DNA of 64,000 bases from Pseudomonas sp. RIT623 (GCF_004519305.1 NZ_SOZA01000004.1:124001-188000), one strand, 5' to 3'. Shown: positions 27,739 through 36,136, counted from the first letter of the stretch. The notes: generated from the sequence alone by a model not told the origin. Program-made: numbers and translations.

Positions 27739-28290
27739 TCAAAAAACGATCAAACGTGTGCAGCCCGCAAGCTGCAAGGCCGCGCGCCATGCACAAACAC
27801 TTTATCCACAGACCCGCCAACAGCAATTGTGGAAACTGTTGTCCAGGGCCAGTGATCAAATATTGACCAAACTTGCGTAACCCTCTGATTCAAAGGCCTG
27901 GGAGGGTATCCGAACACCTTTTCCACAGGGTCGCCAACAGACTTTGTGAACGAAAGTTCTGCTGCATTGCCCAGAACTGTGGATAAACCCCAAAGCGCCC
28001 GTAAATCAGCGACTTTAAGCAAAAACCAAAGCTATTGTTCAATTTTTGATCAAATCCACGCAGCCCATATAAATCAAAGGCTGCAGAACTAACCGAACAT
28101 ATTATCCACAGAGCGACCAACAGCGATTGTGAGTAATGTGAGTACCCCACCACCAGACAAAATAAAAAGCCACGGACAAAGCCGTGGCTACTATTGAATA
28201 AAAATTGATCAATCTTTCACAGCCCCCGTAAATAAAGGGCTGCATCAACAGACAAACACTTTATCCACAGAGAGGCCAACAGTTTTTGGG
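27735..28290. repeat. Four-copy non-coding repeat carrying DnaA-box-like sequences
   Basis: Four related units at 27735-27831, 27853-27948, 28046-28131 and 28204-28290, all on the plus strand. Each has a TGATCAA element, then a short inverted repeat (for example GCAGCC/GGCTGC), then a core of strict spacing: AACA-N2-TTATCCACAG-N5-CCAACAG-N3-TTGTG. Unit 2 has TTTTCCACAG and unit 4 ends TTGGG. TTATCCACA is the perfect DnaA box; an inverted perfect box is also at 27978-27986. No ORF of significance is seen. Function is unknown. Confidence 0.85.
28158..28189 (-). terminator. Rho-independent terminator of the etfB-end operon
   Basis: On the minus strand an 8-base stem AGCCACGG / CCGTGGCT (28168-28175 with 28182-28189) with a six-base loop is followed by TTTTTATTTTG. 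It lies about 110 bases beyond the etfB stop, between repeat units 3 and 4, so unit 4 is probably transcribed with the operon. Confidence 0.8.
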
Positions 28291-28299
28291 TAAAACCGC

Positions 28300-29070
28300 T
28301 CAGCGCAACACGCTCTCTTCCACCAGCAGCTTGAGGATTGCCTCGGCACCTTCCTGTGGAGAAACATCCTTGAGCACCTTGCCACCGCCGCCGCTGGCCT
28401 TCGCCGTCGCCGCCTTCATGCGGTCGGCACCACTCTTGGCCTTGATCACCTTCAGCCGCTTGGGCCGGGGACGCGCCGGTTGCAAGGCCTCCTCGGCCAA
28501 TATCGGGTCGTCCACCACCACCACGCTGCGCGCCGCCAGCACACCCCGGCGCGCCGGGCCAAACGCGCTTTGCCGAGGCTTGGGCGCGGCGTTATCCACA
28601 GTGGCCAGCAACGGCAAGCGCACTTTCAGTCGGCGACGCTGCCCCCGTGGCAAGGCCTGCAAGACCTGGGCAGTGCCATTTTCGATGGATTCCACCTCAG
28701 CCAAGCCCACCACCAGCGGCCAGCCGAGCTTCTCGGCCAACAGGAACGGCAGCATGCCCGAGCCCTCGCCCGTCTCGGCCTGGCTGCCGGCCAGCACCAG
28801 CTGGGCCCCGGCATCGCGCAGGTAGTCGCCGAGCACGCCCAGCACATCGGCGCCAGCGGGCTGCTCGAGCACATCGAGGTGCGCCAGGCCCATCCCCAGG
28901 TAACCACGCAGCGCCTCCTCACGCGGGTCGCCGGCATGCACCACCTGCAAGTTATCCCCAGCCAGCTGCAAGCCCAGTTCCACCGCCCGGGCATCCTGCT
29001 CGGCTCGGCGCGCACGACCGGAGCTGGGGTGGGCGCCTATGGAAACCAGGCTGATGACTTTCGTACTCAT
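28300..29070 (-). CDS. etfB: Electron transfer flavoprotein beta subunit of dimethylglycine catabolism
   Basis: 256-residue EtfB homologue. The N-terminal nucleotide-binding fold and LVLAGSQAETGEGSGMLPFLLAEKLGWP match the EtfB signature region; the C-terminal part is a Lys/Ala/Gly-rich tail. It pairs with the adjacent EtfA and passes electrons from DgcAB to the quinone pool. It is the last gene of the operon, 10 bases after etfA. Three DnaA-box-like sequences occur in its vicinity, one perfect at 28592-28600 inside the gene. Confidence 0.92.
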   Translation of the reverse strand: MSTKVISLVSIGAHPSSGRARRAEQDARAVELGLQLAGDNLQVVHAGDPREEALRGYLGMGLAHLDVLEQPAGADVLGVLGDYLRDAGAQLVLAGSQAETGEGSGMLPFLLAEKLGWPLVVGLAEVESIENGTAQVLQALPRGQRRRLKVRLPLLATVDNAAPKPRQSAFGPARRGVLAARSVVVVDDPILAEEALQPARPRPKRLKVIKAKSGADRMKAATAKASGGGGKVLKDVSPQEGAEAILKLLVEESVLR

Positions 29071-29080
29071 GCTCGCGCCC

Positions 29081-30313
29081 CTATGCCGCGTCGCGCTGGC
29101 CGCCGCTGCGGAAGTTGTCCACAGCCTCGATCAGTGCCTGGAGAATCGCCGAGCTGTCGCCAATCACCGACAGGTCGGCCCGTTTGATCATGTCGCAGCC
29201 TGGGTCCATGTTGATCGCCACCACCTTGTCGCAGGCGCCGATGCCTTGCAGGTGCTGGATGGCGCCGGAGATACCCACAGCCACATAGACCCGCGCCGTG
29301 ACCCAGGTGCCGGTGGCGCCGACCTGGCGGTTGCGCGGCATGAAGCCGTCGTCCACCGCCACCCGCGAGGCCCCTTCGGTGGCGCCGAGGGCCTTGGTGG
29401 CCTTGTGGTACAGGTCCCAGTCCTTGACGCCGTTGCCGCCGGAAACAATGAACTCGGCCTCGGCCATGGCGATGGCGGCCGGGTCCACGGCTACCGAGCC
29501 GAGGTCTTCGATGCGCGACAGGCTGCGCGCCACGCCTGTGGACAACTCCACGGGCAGGGCTTCGTGGCGGGTTTCGCTCACAGGCTCCGCACATTCGGCA
29601 GCGGCCAGGATCAACCGCGGCATGTCGCGCTGGATATCCTGCTGACCGGCGCCGGCACGGCCGATGCACTGGCCATCCTTGACTTGCCATACCCGCGTCG
29701 CAGGGCGTTCACCCACGGCTGCGCCGAAGCGCCGGCCCAATTCACCGCCACCGGTGCGGCTGTCGGGCAGCAGCCAGTGGCGCGGCGCGAACTGGTTATC
29801 CACAGCCCGTAGGCCCTGGACCAGTTGCTCCGGTGCATAACCTTCGAAGGCCTCGCCCTCGATGACCAGCAGGCGGTCAACGCCGGCTGTGGAAAAGTTG
29901 CTTTCCTTGTGTTCACCGAACACCACGGCCAGCACCGCGCCGTCGTTGCCGGCCAGGCTGTGGGCCAGACCGAGCAGGTCGCGGTCGTGGCTACCGAGGC
30001 GGCCACCGACCATGTCCGGGACCACGGCGATATAGAACGCGGGCGCGGCAACCTGGTGCAGCGGCAGCTGCACCTGGGTGGCTGCTGTGCGCCGCCCACC
30101 CACACCAGTGCCCTGCTGTGCGCCACTGCGATCGATACGCTTGAGGCCGTTGGGGCCGATGAAGCCAGCAGCAATGGCATGGGGGTTCTTGCGCATCAGG
30201 CCGTTGGGGCCCATCCAGCTCGTCTGTTGCGTCTGCATCGCCGCATGCAGCGGGTGCAGGCGGTTACGGGCGATCCACTCGGCGCGTGGGTCGCGGCGGA
30301 TGATGTCGCTCAT
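29081..30313 (-). CDS. etfA: Electron transfer flavoprotein alpha subunit of dimethylglycine catabolism
   Basis: 410-residue EtfA. The C-terminal FAD domain has GATGTWVTARVYVAVGISGAI near 329-349 and INMDPGCDMIKRADLSVIGD after it. The canonical GGRG of this domain reads GGNG here (Asn294), an unusual change at the flavin. The N-terminal 65 residues are extra and hold two GPNGL repeats (35-39 and 53-57). The start overlaps the dgcB stop by one base. It belongs to the distinct ETF subfamily linked with dgcAB. Confidence 0.93.
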   Translation of the reverse strand: MSDIIRRDPRAEWIARNRLHPLHAAMQTQQTSWMGPNGLMRKNPHAIAAGFIGPNGLKRIDRSGAQQGTGVGGRRTAATQVQLPLHQVAAPAFYIAVVPDMVGGRLGSHDRDLLGLAHSLAGNDGAVLAVVFGEHKESNFSTAGVDRLLVIEGEAFEGYAPEQLVQGLRAVDNQFAPRHWLLPDSRTGGGELGRRFGAAVGERPATRVWQVKDGQCIGRAGAGQQDIQRDMPRLILAAAECAEPVSETRHEALPVELSTGVARSLSRIEDLGSVAVDPAAIAMAEAEFIVSGGNGVKDWDLYHKATKALGATEGASRVAVDDGFMPRNRQVGATGTWVTARVYVAVGISGAIQHLQGIGACDKVVAINMDPGCDMIKRADLSVIGDSSAILQALIEAVDNFRSGGQRDAA

Positions 30314-32265
30314 CAGTGCACCTCCGCAGGTTCACGTTTGGCCGCCTGCGACTTTGCGCTGGCGGGGGCCTCATCTTCGATCAGTACATCGGCGACCAGC
30401 TCGGCAAGGTCCTTGATCTGCGGGCGCGGTTCGACCACGCCCTCGAGCATTGCCGTGCACTGCGGGCAACCCACGGCCACCAGCTCCGCTTCGGTCTCAC
30501 GGATATCGTCCATGCGCATGTCGGGGATACGCTGCTTGCCGGGGATATCGGTGATCGGCGCACCGCCGCCACCGCCGCAGCAGCGGGAACGCAAGCCCGA
30601 GCGCTGCATCTCGCGCACTTCGATACCGAGGGCCTTGAGCACGTCGCGCGGGGCCTGGTACTCGCCGTTGTAGCGGCCCAGGTAGCAGGGATCGTGATAG
30701 GTGACGCTGCCGCCCTTGTGCTGGCCGAGGTTGAGCTTGCCGGCGGCGATCAGTTCGGCAATGTAGGTGCTGTGGTGCTGCACCTGGTACTCGCCGCCAA
30801 GGGCGCCGTATTCGTTCTTCAGCACATGGAAGCTGTGCGGGTCGCAGGTGACGATGCGCTGGAACCTGTACTGGGCAAGGGTCTGGATATTGCGCTTGGC
30901 CAAGTGCTGGAACGTCGCTTCGTCACCCAGGCGCCGGGCCACGTCGCCGCTGTCGCGCTCTTCCAGGCCGAGCACGGCGAAGTCCACGCCCGCAGCCTTG
31001 AGCACCTTGACGAAGGCGCGCAGGGTGCGCTGGTTGCGCATGTCGAAGGCGCCATCGCCCACCCAGAACAGCACCTCGGTGGTTTTCACCTGCGCCAGCA
31101 GCTTGAGGTTGAGGTCGGCGGCCCAGTTCATCCGCCCGCCGGGGGCGAAACCGCCGGGGTTGTCGGTTGCGATCAGGTTGTCCAGCACCTCGGCGCCCTT
31201 GTTCGGCGTGGTGCCTTTTTCCAGGGTCAAGTGGCGGCGCATGTCGACGATGGCATCGACGTGCTCGATCATCATCGGGCATTCCTCGACACAGGCGCGG
31301 CAGGTGGTGCACGACCACAGCGTCTCGGCATCCACCAGGCCGTTGACGATCGGCTGGTGCGGGTGGCCGCCATGCTCGCCGATCGGCTTGCCCGGGTACG
31401 GGCTGCCGGCGAACCGCGCATCGGTGCCACCGGCAAGGCCGATGACCATGTCCTGGATCAGTTTCTTCGGGTTCAGCGGCTGGCCAGCGGCGAACGCCGG
31501 GCACATGGCCTCGCATTTGCCGCACTGCACGCAGGCGTCGAAACCGAGCAGTTGGTTCCAGGTGAAATCGACGGGTTTTTCCACACCCAACGGCGCGTTG
31601 GGGTCTTCCAGGTCCAGCGGCTTGAGGCCGGTGGAACGGCCACCGCCAAAGCGTTCGGCGCGGCGGTGCCAGGCCAGGTGCAGGGCACCGGCGAAGGCGT
31701 GCTTCATCGGCCCGCCCCAGGTCATGCCGAAGAACAGCTCGGACACGCCCCACAGCACGCCGATCCCCAGCAGTGCGACCAATACCCAGCCGCCTGTGCC
31801 TTCAGGCAGGATCCCCGCCACCGGCAAGGTAGCAATGAAGAAGCTCGCCGCGAACATCAGCAGGCTCTTGGGCAGGCGCATCCACGGGCCCTTGGACAGT
31901 CGGGAGGGCGGGTTCAGCCGGCGTTTGAAGACAAACAGGGCACCACTGAACATGATCACCGTGGCCACCAGCAGGGCGTAACCGAGGATCTTGCTGTGCA
32001 GGCCAAAGCCATGCACCAGGATCGCCAGCACGGCCGAGAGCACGAAGCCGCCGGCGGTGGCCACGTGTGTCTTGGACATGTACTTGTCGCGCTCGACCAC
32101 ATGGTGCAGATCCACCAGGTAGCGCCGCGGCATGGCCAACAGGCCGCCAAGCAGATCGACCTTGCTCGGCCGCCCGCGCCGCCACATGCGCACCCGGCGC
32201 AGGGCGCCGAGCACCGCCAGGCCAAGGGCGGTGAACAGCAGGATGGGTAAGAGGGTGTTCAACAT
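30313..32265 (-). CDS. dgcB: Dimethylglycine catabolism iron-sulfur protein DgcB
   Basis: 650-residue membrane protein. An N-terminal region has about four to five hydrophobic helices (first 200 residues). Two 4Fe-4S motifs follow (CVQCGKCEAMCP and CTTCRACVEECP), then two cysteine-rich CCG-type domains as in heterodisulfide reductases (HDPCYLGRYN and CCGGGGG). DgcB carries electrons from DgcA toward ETF or quinone. The start MLNTLLPILL at 32265 follows GGGAG and is preferred over an ATG 14 codons upstream. A 208-base gap with class 2 REPs separates it from dgcA. Confidence 0.93.
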   Translation of the reverse strand: MLNTLLPILLFTALGLAVLGALRRVRMWRRGRPSKVDLLGGLLAMPRRYLVDLHHVVERDKYMSKTHVATAGGFVLSAVLAILVHGFGLHSKILGYALLVATVIMFSGALFVFKRRLNPPSRLSKGPWMRLPKSLLMFAASFFIATLPVAGILPEGTGGWVLVALLGIGVLWGVSELFFGMTWGGPMKHAFAGALHLAWHRRAERFGGGRSTGLKPLDLEDPNAPLGVEKPVDFTWNQLLGFDACVQCGKCEAMCPAFAAGQPLNPKKLIQDMVIGLAGGTDARFAGSPYPGKPIGEHGGHPHQPIVNGLVDAETLWSCTTCRACVEECPMMIEHVDAIVDMRRHLTLEKGTTPNKGAEVLDNLIATDNPGGFAPGGRMNWAADLNLKLLAQVKTTEVLFWVGDGAFDMRNQRTLRAFVKVLKAAGVDFAVLGLEERDSGDVARRLGDEATFQHLAKRNIQTLAQYRFQRIVTCDPHSFHVLKNEYGALGGEYQVQHHSTYIAELIAAGKLNLGQHKGGSVTYHDPCYLGRYNGEYQAPRDVLKALGIEVREMQRSGLRSRCCGGGGGAPITDIPGKQRIPDMRMDDIRETEAELVAVGCPQCTAMLEGVVEPRPQIKDLAELVADVLIEDEAPASAKSQAAKREPAEVH

Positions 32266-32321
32266 GGGAGGCTCCCACAAACAGCTGGATTCTTGCGCCA
32301 CTCTCAAGAGGGGCGCGGACC

Positions 32322-32440
32322 CCTGTAGGAGCGGCCTTGTGCCGCGAAAGGGTCGCGAAGCGGCCCCAGCATTTGAGTAACGCTACAAATTGCCGGGGCT
32401 GCTACGCAGCCCTTTCGCGACACAAGGCCGCTCCTACAGG
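32322..32440. repeat. Class 2 REP pair between dgcA and dgcB
   Basis: Two inverted copies of a second REP type, GTAGGAGCGGCCTTGTGYCG-CGAAAGGG (32322-32352 and 32410-32440). A GGGGCTGCTACGCAGCCC stem-like segment abuts the second copy. The pair interrupts the operon. Confidence 0.88.
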
Positions 32441-32473
32441 GGGGCCAGTCCCGCCTCTAGCGAGGCGGTGCGA

Positions 32474-34534
32474 TCAGAAATCCTTGCACAGGCGCAAGGC
32501 GTCATAGATCGCCGCATGCACGTTGCGCTGGGCCACGCAGTCGCCGATGCGGTACAGCAGGTAACCCTCGCCCGGCTGGCTGAGGATCGGCTGCGGCTTG
32601 ATGGCGAACAGCGCCTCCACGTCGATCTGGCCCTTGTTGCGCGAACCGTCCTTGAGCGCGTAGTACAACTGCTCGTCGGGACGCACACCGTTCTCCACCA
32701 CCACCTGGTCGACCACCCGTTCTTCCTTGGCGCCGGTGTACTCGTTCTCGAGCACCGCCACCAGCTTGTCGCCTTCGCGGTAGACCTTCTCCAGCATCAT
32801 GTCGCCGGTCATGATCACTTCTTTCGGATACATGCTGCGGTAGTAGGTCGGGAAGGTGGTGCCGCCCATGGCCACGCCCGGCTTGATGTCGTCGGTGACG
32901 ATCTCGACCTGGCTGCCCTTGTCGGCAATGAAGTCGGCCACCGACATGCCGGTGAACTCGCAGATGGTGTCGTACACCAGCACGTTCTTGCCTGGGGCGA
33001 CCTTGCCGTCGAGCACGTCCCAGCTGCTGACCACCAGGCCTTCGGCAGCGCCCCAGTGCTCGTTCTGTTCAAGGAACGAGTGCCCGCCCACAGCCAGCAC
33101 GATCACATCCGGGCGCAGGTCCTGGATGGTCGCCACATCAGCGGCGGTGCCCAGGCGCAGGTCGACCTTCAGGCGTGCCAGCTCCAGCTGGTACCAGCGG
33201 GTGATACCGGCAATCTGGTCACGCTGCGGGGCCTTGGCGGCGATGGTGATCTGCCCGCCGATCTGCTCTTTCTTCTCGAACAGGGTCACGTCATGGCCAC
33301 GTTCGGCTGCCACGCGGGCCGCTTCCATGCCAGCGGGGCCTGCGCCAACCACCACCACCTTGCGCTTGACCCCGGTGGTCTTCTCGATGATGTGCGGCAC
33401 GCCCAGGTATTCACGGGAGGTGGCGGCGTTCTGGATGCACAGCACATCCAGGCCCTGGTACTGGCGGTCGATGCAGTAGTTGGCACCGACGCACTGCTTG
33501 ATCTGGTCGATCTGGCCCATCTTGATCTTGGCGATCAGGTGCGGGTCGGCCATGTGCGCGCGGGTCATGCCGACCATGTCCACGTAGCCGCCTTCGAGAA
33601 TGCGCGTGGCCTGGTTCGGGTCCTTGATGTTCTGCGCGTGCAGCACCGGTACCTTGACCACTTCCTTGATGCCGGCCGCCAGGTGCAGGAACGGCTCCGG
33701 CGGGTAGCTCATGTTGGGGATGACGTTGGCCAGGGTGTTGTGGGTGTCGCAGCCCGAGCCGACCACGCCGATGAAATCGAGCATGCCGGTAGCGTCGTAG
33801 TAGGCCGCGATCTGCTTCATGTCCTCGTGGCTGAGGCCATCGGGGTGGAATTCGTCGCCGCAGATGCGCATGCCCACGCAGAAGTCGTCGCCGACTTCCT
33901 TGCGCACGGCCTTGAGCACTTCCAGGCCGAACTTCATGCGGCCTTCGAAGGTGCCGCCCCATTCGTCGGTACGCTTGTTGACCCTGGGGCTCCAGAACTG
34001 GTCGATCATGTGCTGGTGCACCGCCGACAGCTCGACGCCGTCCAGGCCGCCTTCCTTGGCACGCCGCGCCGCTTGCGCGTAGTTGCCGATCACCCGCCAG
34101 ATCTCTTCCACCTCGATGGTCTTGCAGGTGGCGCGGTGCACCGGTTCACGGATGCCCGACGGCGACATCAGCGTGGGCCAGTTGAAGCCGTCCCAACGCG
34201 AGCGCCGGCCCATGTGGGTAATCTGGATCATGATCTTGGCGCCATGCTTGTGCATGGCGTCGGCGAGGTTCTGGAAGTGCGGGATGATGCGGTCGGTGGA
34301 CAGGTTGACCGAGGCCCACCACTCCTGCGGGCTGTCGATGGCCACCACCGACGAACCACCGCAGATCGCCAGGCCGATGCCGCCCTTGGCCTTCTCTTCG
34401 TAGTACTTCACATAGCGGTCGGTGGTCATGCCGCCGTCGGTGGCATACACCTCGGCGTGCGCGGTGCTGAGCACGCGATTGCGGATGGTCAACTTGCCGA
34501 TCTGGATCGGCTGGAACATTGCTTCGAAGGCCAT
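32474..34534 (-). CDS. dgcA: Dimethylglycine demethylase flavoprotein DgcA
   Basis: 686-residue Old-Yellow-Enzyme-type dehydrogenase related to trimethylamine dehydrogenase. An FMN-binding TIM barrel (about 1-340) is followed by an iron-sulfur segment, then FAD/NAD-type Rossmann domains (VVVVGAGPAGMEAARVAAERG near 390). It oxidises dimethylglycine to sarcosine. The iron-sulfur segment has Cys348, Cys354 and Cys366, but the second ligand of the usual C-x2-C-x2-C-x11/12-C pattern is Ala351. The gene lies 15 bases after the DUF5943 gene. Confidence 0.93.
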   Translation of the reverse strand: MAFEAMFQPIQIGKLTIRNRVLSTAHAEVYATDGGMTTDRYVKYYEEKAKGGIGLAICGGSSVVAIDSPQEWWASVNLSTDRIIPHFQNLADAMHKHGAKIMIQITHMGRRSRWDGFNWPTLMSPSGIREPVHRATCKTIEVEEIWRVIGNYAQAARRAKEGGLDGVELSAVHQHMIDQFWSPRVNKRTDEWGGTFEGRMKFGLEVLKAVRKEVGDDFCVGMRICGDEFHPDGLSHEDMKQIAAYYDATGMLDFIGVVGSGCDTHNTLANVIPNMSYPPEPFLHLAAGIKEVVKVPVLHAQNIKDPNQATRILEGGYVDMVGMTRAHMADPHLIAKIKMGQIDQIKQCVGANYCIDRQYQGLDVLCIQNAATSREYLGVPHIIEKTTGVKRKVVVVGAGPAGMEAARVAAERGHDVTLFEKKEQIGGQITIAAKAPQRDQIAGITRWYQLELARLKVDLRLGTAADVATIQDLRPDVIVLAVGGHSFLEQNEHWGAAEGLVVSSWDVLDGKVAPGKNVLVYDTICEFTGMSVADFIADKGSQVEIVTDDIKPGVAMGGTTFPTYYRSMYPKEVIMTGDMMLEKVYREGDKLVAVLENEYTGAKEERVVDQVVVENGVRPDEQLYYALKDGSRNKGQIDVEALFAIKPQPILSQPGEGYLLYRIGDCVAQRNVHAAIYDALRLCKDF

Positions 34535-34549
34535 GACGCTATCTCCGGC

Positions 34550-35080
34550 TTACAACGGCTTTGTAACGAACAGGCCATCTTCGTGGCCTTCTTCCGACCC
34601 GCCGTAGACCTGCTCGGCCACGGTGCGGATCTTGCTGCCGCGAGCGGCGAGGATCTGGTCCATGGCGCCGGCGAACCAGCCGGTGAACATGTAGTCGACC
34701 TTGCGCCCGCACTTGCCGTACACATACACGAACGCCGAGTGCTTGAGCTTGACGCTGCAGGTGCCTTTGTCCAGGTCGATGTCCTGGATCTCGAACAGGC
34801 CCCAGCCACGCTGGCTCAGGCGCTTCATGTAATGCTCGAATACCGCCACGCCTTCGAGGCCATGGCACTCGGCCTCTTTCTCGCACCAGTGCCAGGCGGA
34901 CTTGTAGCCGGCCTTGTAGAGGATCTCGGCATAGGCGTCGGCGCCCAGCACTTCCTCGATGCCCATGTGGTTGTTGACGAAAAAATGCCGTGGCACGTAA
35001 AGCATCGGCAAGGCGTCGCTGGTCCAGACACCGGTCTCGCTGTCGACTTCGATTGGCAATTGCGGGGCGATCTTGGCCAT
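34550..35080 (-). CDS. DUF5943 protein of the betaine operon
   Basis: 176-residue cytosolic protein of the DUF5943 family. It contains several Trp and Cys residues (SAWHWCEKEAECHGLEG at about 60-76, YGKCGRKVDY near 125-135) and resembles 4-vinyl-reductase (V4R) small-molecule-binding folds. It is always found beside dgcA in pseudomonads as far as I recall. It may bind an intermediate or assist cofactor insertion; no function is established from the sequence. Confidence 0.8.
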   Translation of the reverse strand: MAKIAPQLPIEVDSETGVWTSDALPMLYVPRHFFVNNHMGIEEVLGADAYAEILYKAGYKSAWHWCEKEAECHGLEGVAVFEHYMKRLSQRGWGLFEIQDIDLDKGTCSVKLKHSAFVYVYGKCGRKVDYMFTGWFAGAMDQILAARGSKIRTVAEQVYGGSEEGHEDGLFVTKPL

Positions 35081-35158
35081 GGAAACTCAACTCCATACAA
35101 ATTTTTATTGGTGTGCCCCGGCGTTGCTGGCAGGGGCTTTCAGGCTCGGAGTGCGGCT

Positions 35159-36136
35159 TTATTCGCCCCACACATCCTTTAGGACGTTGACCCAGTTTTC
35201 GCCCATGATCTTGCGCACCACGCGCTCGCTGTGGCCACGCTTGAGCAAGGTCTCGGTGAGGTTGGGGAACTCGCCGACGGTGCGGATGCCCAGCGGGTTG
35301 ATGATCTTGCCGAAGTTGGTCAGGCGCCGGGCGTAGCCCTTGTCGTGGGTCAGGTACTCGAAGAAGTCCTGGCCGTGGCCCTGGGTGAAGTCGGTACCGA
35401 TACCGATGGCGTCTTCACCGACGATGTTCATGGTGTACTCGATGGCCTCGGCGTAGTCGTCGATGGTCGAGTCGATGCCCTTGGCCAGGAACGGCGCGAA
35501 CATGGTCACGCCGACGAAGCCGCCGTGGTCGGCGATGAACTTCAGCTCTGCGTCGGACTTGTTGCGCGGGTGCTCTTTGAGCCCGAACGGCAGGCAGTGG
35601 GAATAGCACACCGGCTTCTTCGATTCGAGGATGACTTCTTCGGAAGTCTTGGAGCCCACATGGGACAGGTCGCACATGATGCCCACGCGGTTCATCTCGG
35701 CGACGATCTCGCGACCGAAGCCCGACAGGCCGCCGTCACGCTCGTAGCAACCGGTGCCGACCAGGTTCTGGGTGTTGTAGCACATCTGCACGATACCCAC
35801 GCCCAGTTGCTTGAACACGTCGACGTAGGCGATCTGGTCTTCGAACGCATGGGCGTTCTGGAAGCCGAAGAGGATGCCGGTCTTGCCCAGTTCCTTGGCC
35901 TTGCGGATGTCGGCGGTGGTGCGCACCGGCATCACCAGGTCGCTGTTTTCGCGGATCAGCTTCTGGCTGGAAGCGATGTTGTCGACGGTGGCCTTGAAGC
36001 CCTCCCACACCGACACCGTGCAGTTGGCCGCGGTCAGCCCGCCTTTGCGCATGTCCTCGAACAGCTCGCGGTTCCATTTGGCAATGATCAGGCCGTCGAT
36101 GACGATGCTGTCGGCATGAAGTTCGGCTGGGCTCAT
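35159..36136 (-). CDS. M19 membrane-dipeptidase-like protein with degenerate metal site
   Basis: 325-residue amidohydrolase-fold protein of the renal dipeptidase family, first gene of the dgcAB-etf operon. The family DGHND metal motif reads DGLII (residues 14-18), and the bridging Glu is Gln93 in GFQN. The two later histidines remain: His159 in DLSHVG and His180 in YSHCLP. It therefore keeps only about two of five zinc ligands and is unlikely to be a normal dipeptidase. The start at 36136 matches the conserved MSPAELHADSIVIDG. Substrate unknown. Confidence 0.88.
   Translation of the reverse strand: MSPAELHADSIVIDGLIIAKWNRELFEDMRKGGLTAANCTVSVWEGFKATVDNIASSQKLIRENSDLVMPVRTTADIRKAKELGKTGILFGFQNAHAFEDQIAYVDVFKQLGVGIVQMCYNTQNLVGTGCYERDGGLSGFGREIVAEMNRVGIMCDLSHVGSKTSEEVILESKKPVCYSHCLPFGLKEHPRNKSDAELKFIADHGGFVGVTMFAPFLAKGIDSTIDDYAEAIEYTMNIVGEDAIGIGTDFTQGHGQDFFEYLTHDKGYARRLTNFGKIINPLGIRTVGEFPNLTETLLKRGHSERVVRKIMGENWVNVLKDVWGE

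Noticed and set aside
27735..28213. FNR/Anr boxes suggested by the TTGAT and ATCAA pieces in the repeat units
   Set aside because: The consensus TTGAT-N4-ATCAA needs a four-base centre; here the pieces overlap as TTGATCAA or are nine bases apart.
27735..28290. CRISPR array or integron cassette interpretation of the four-unit repeat
   Set aside because: Units are only partly identical, spaced irregularly (118, 193 and 158 bases), and there are no cas genes, integrase or attC-like folds nearby.
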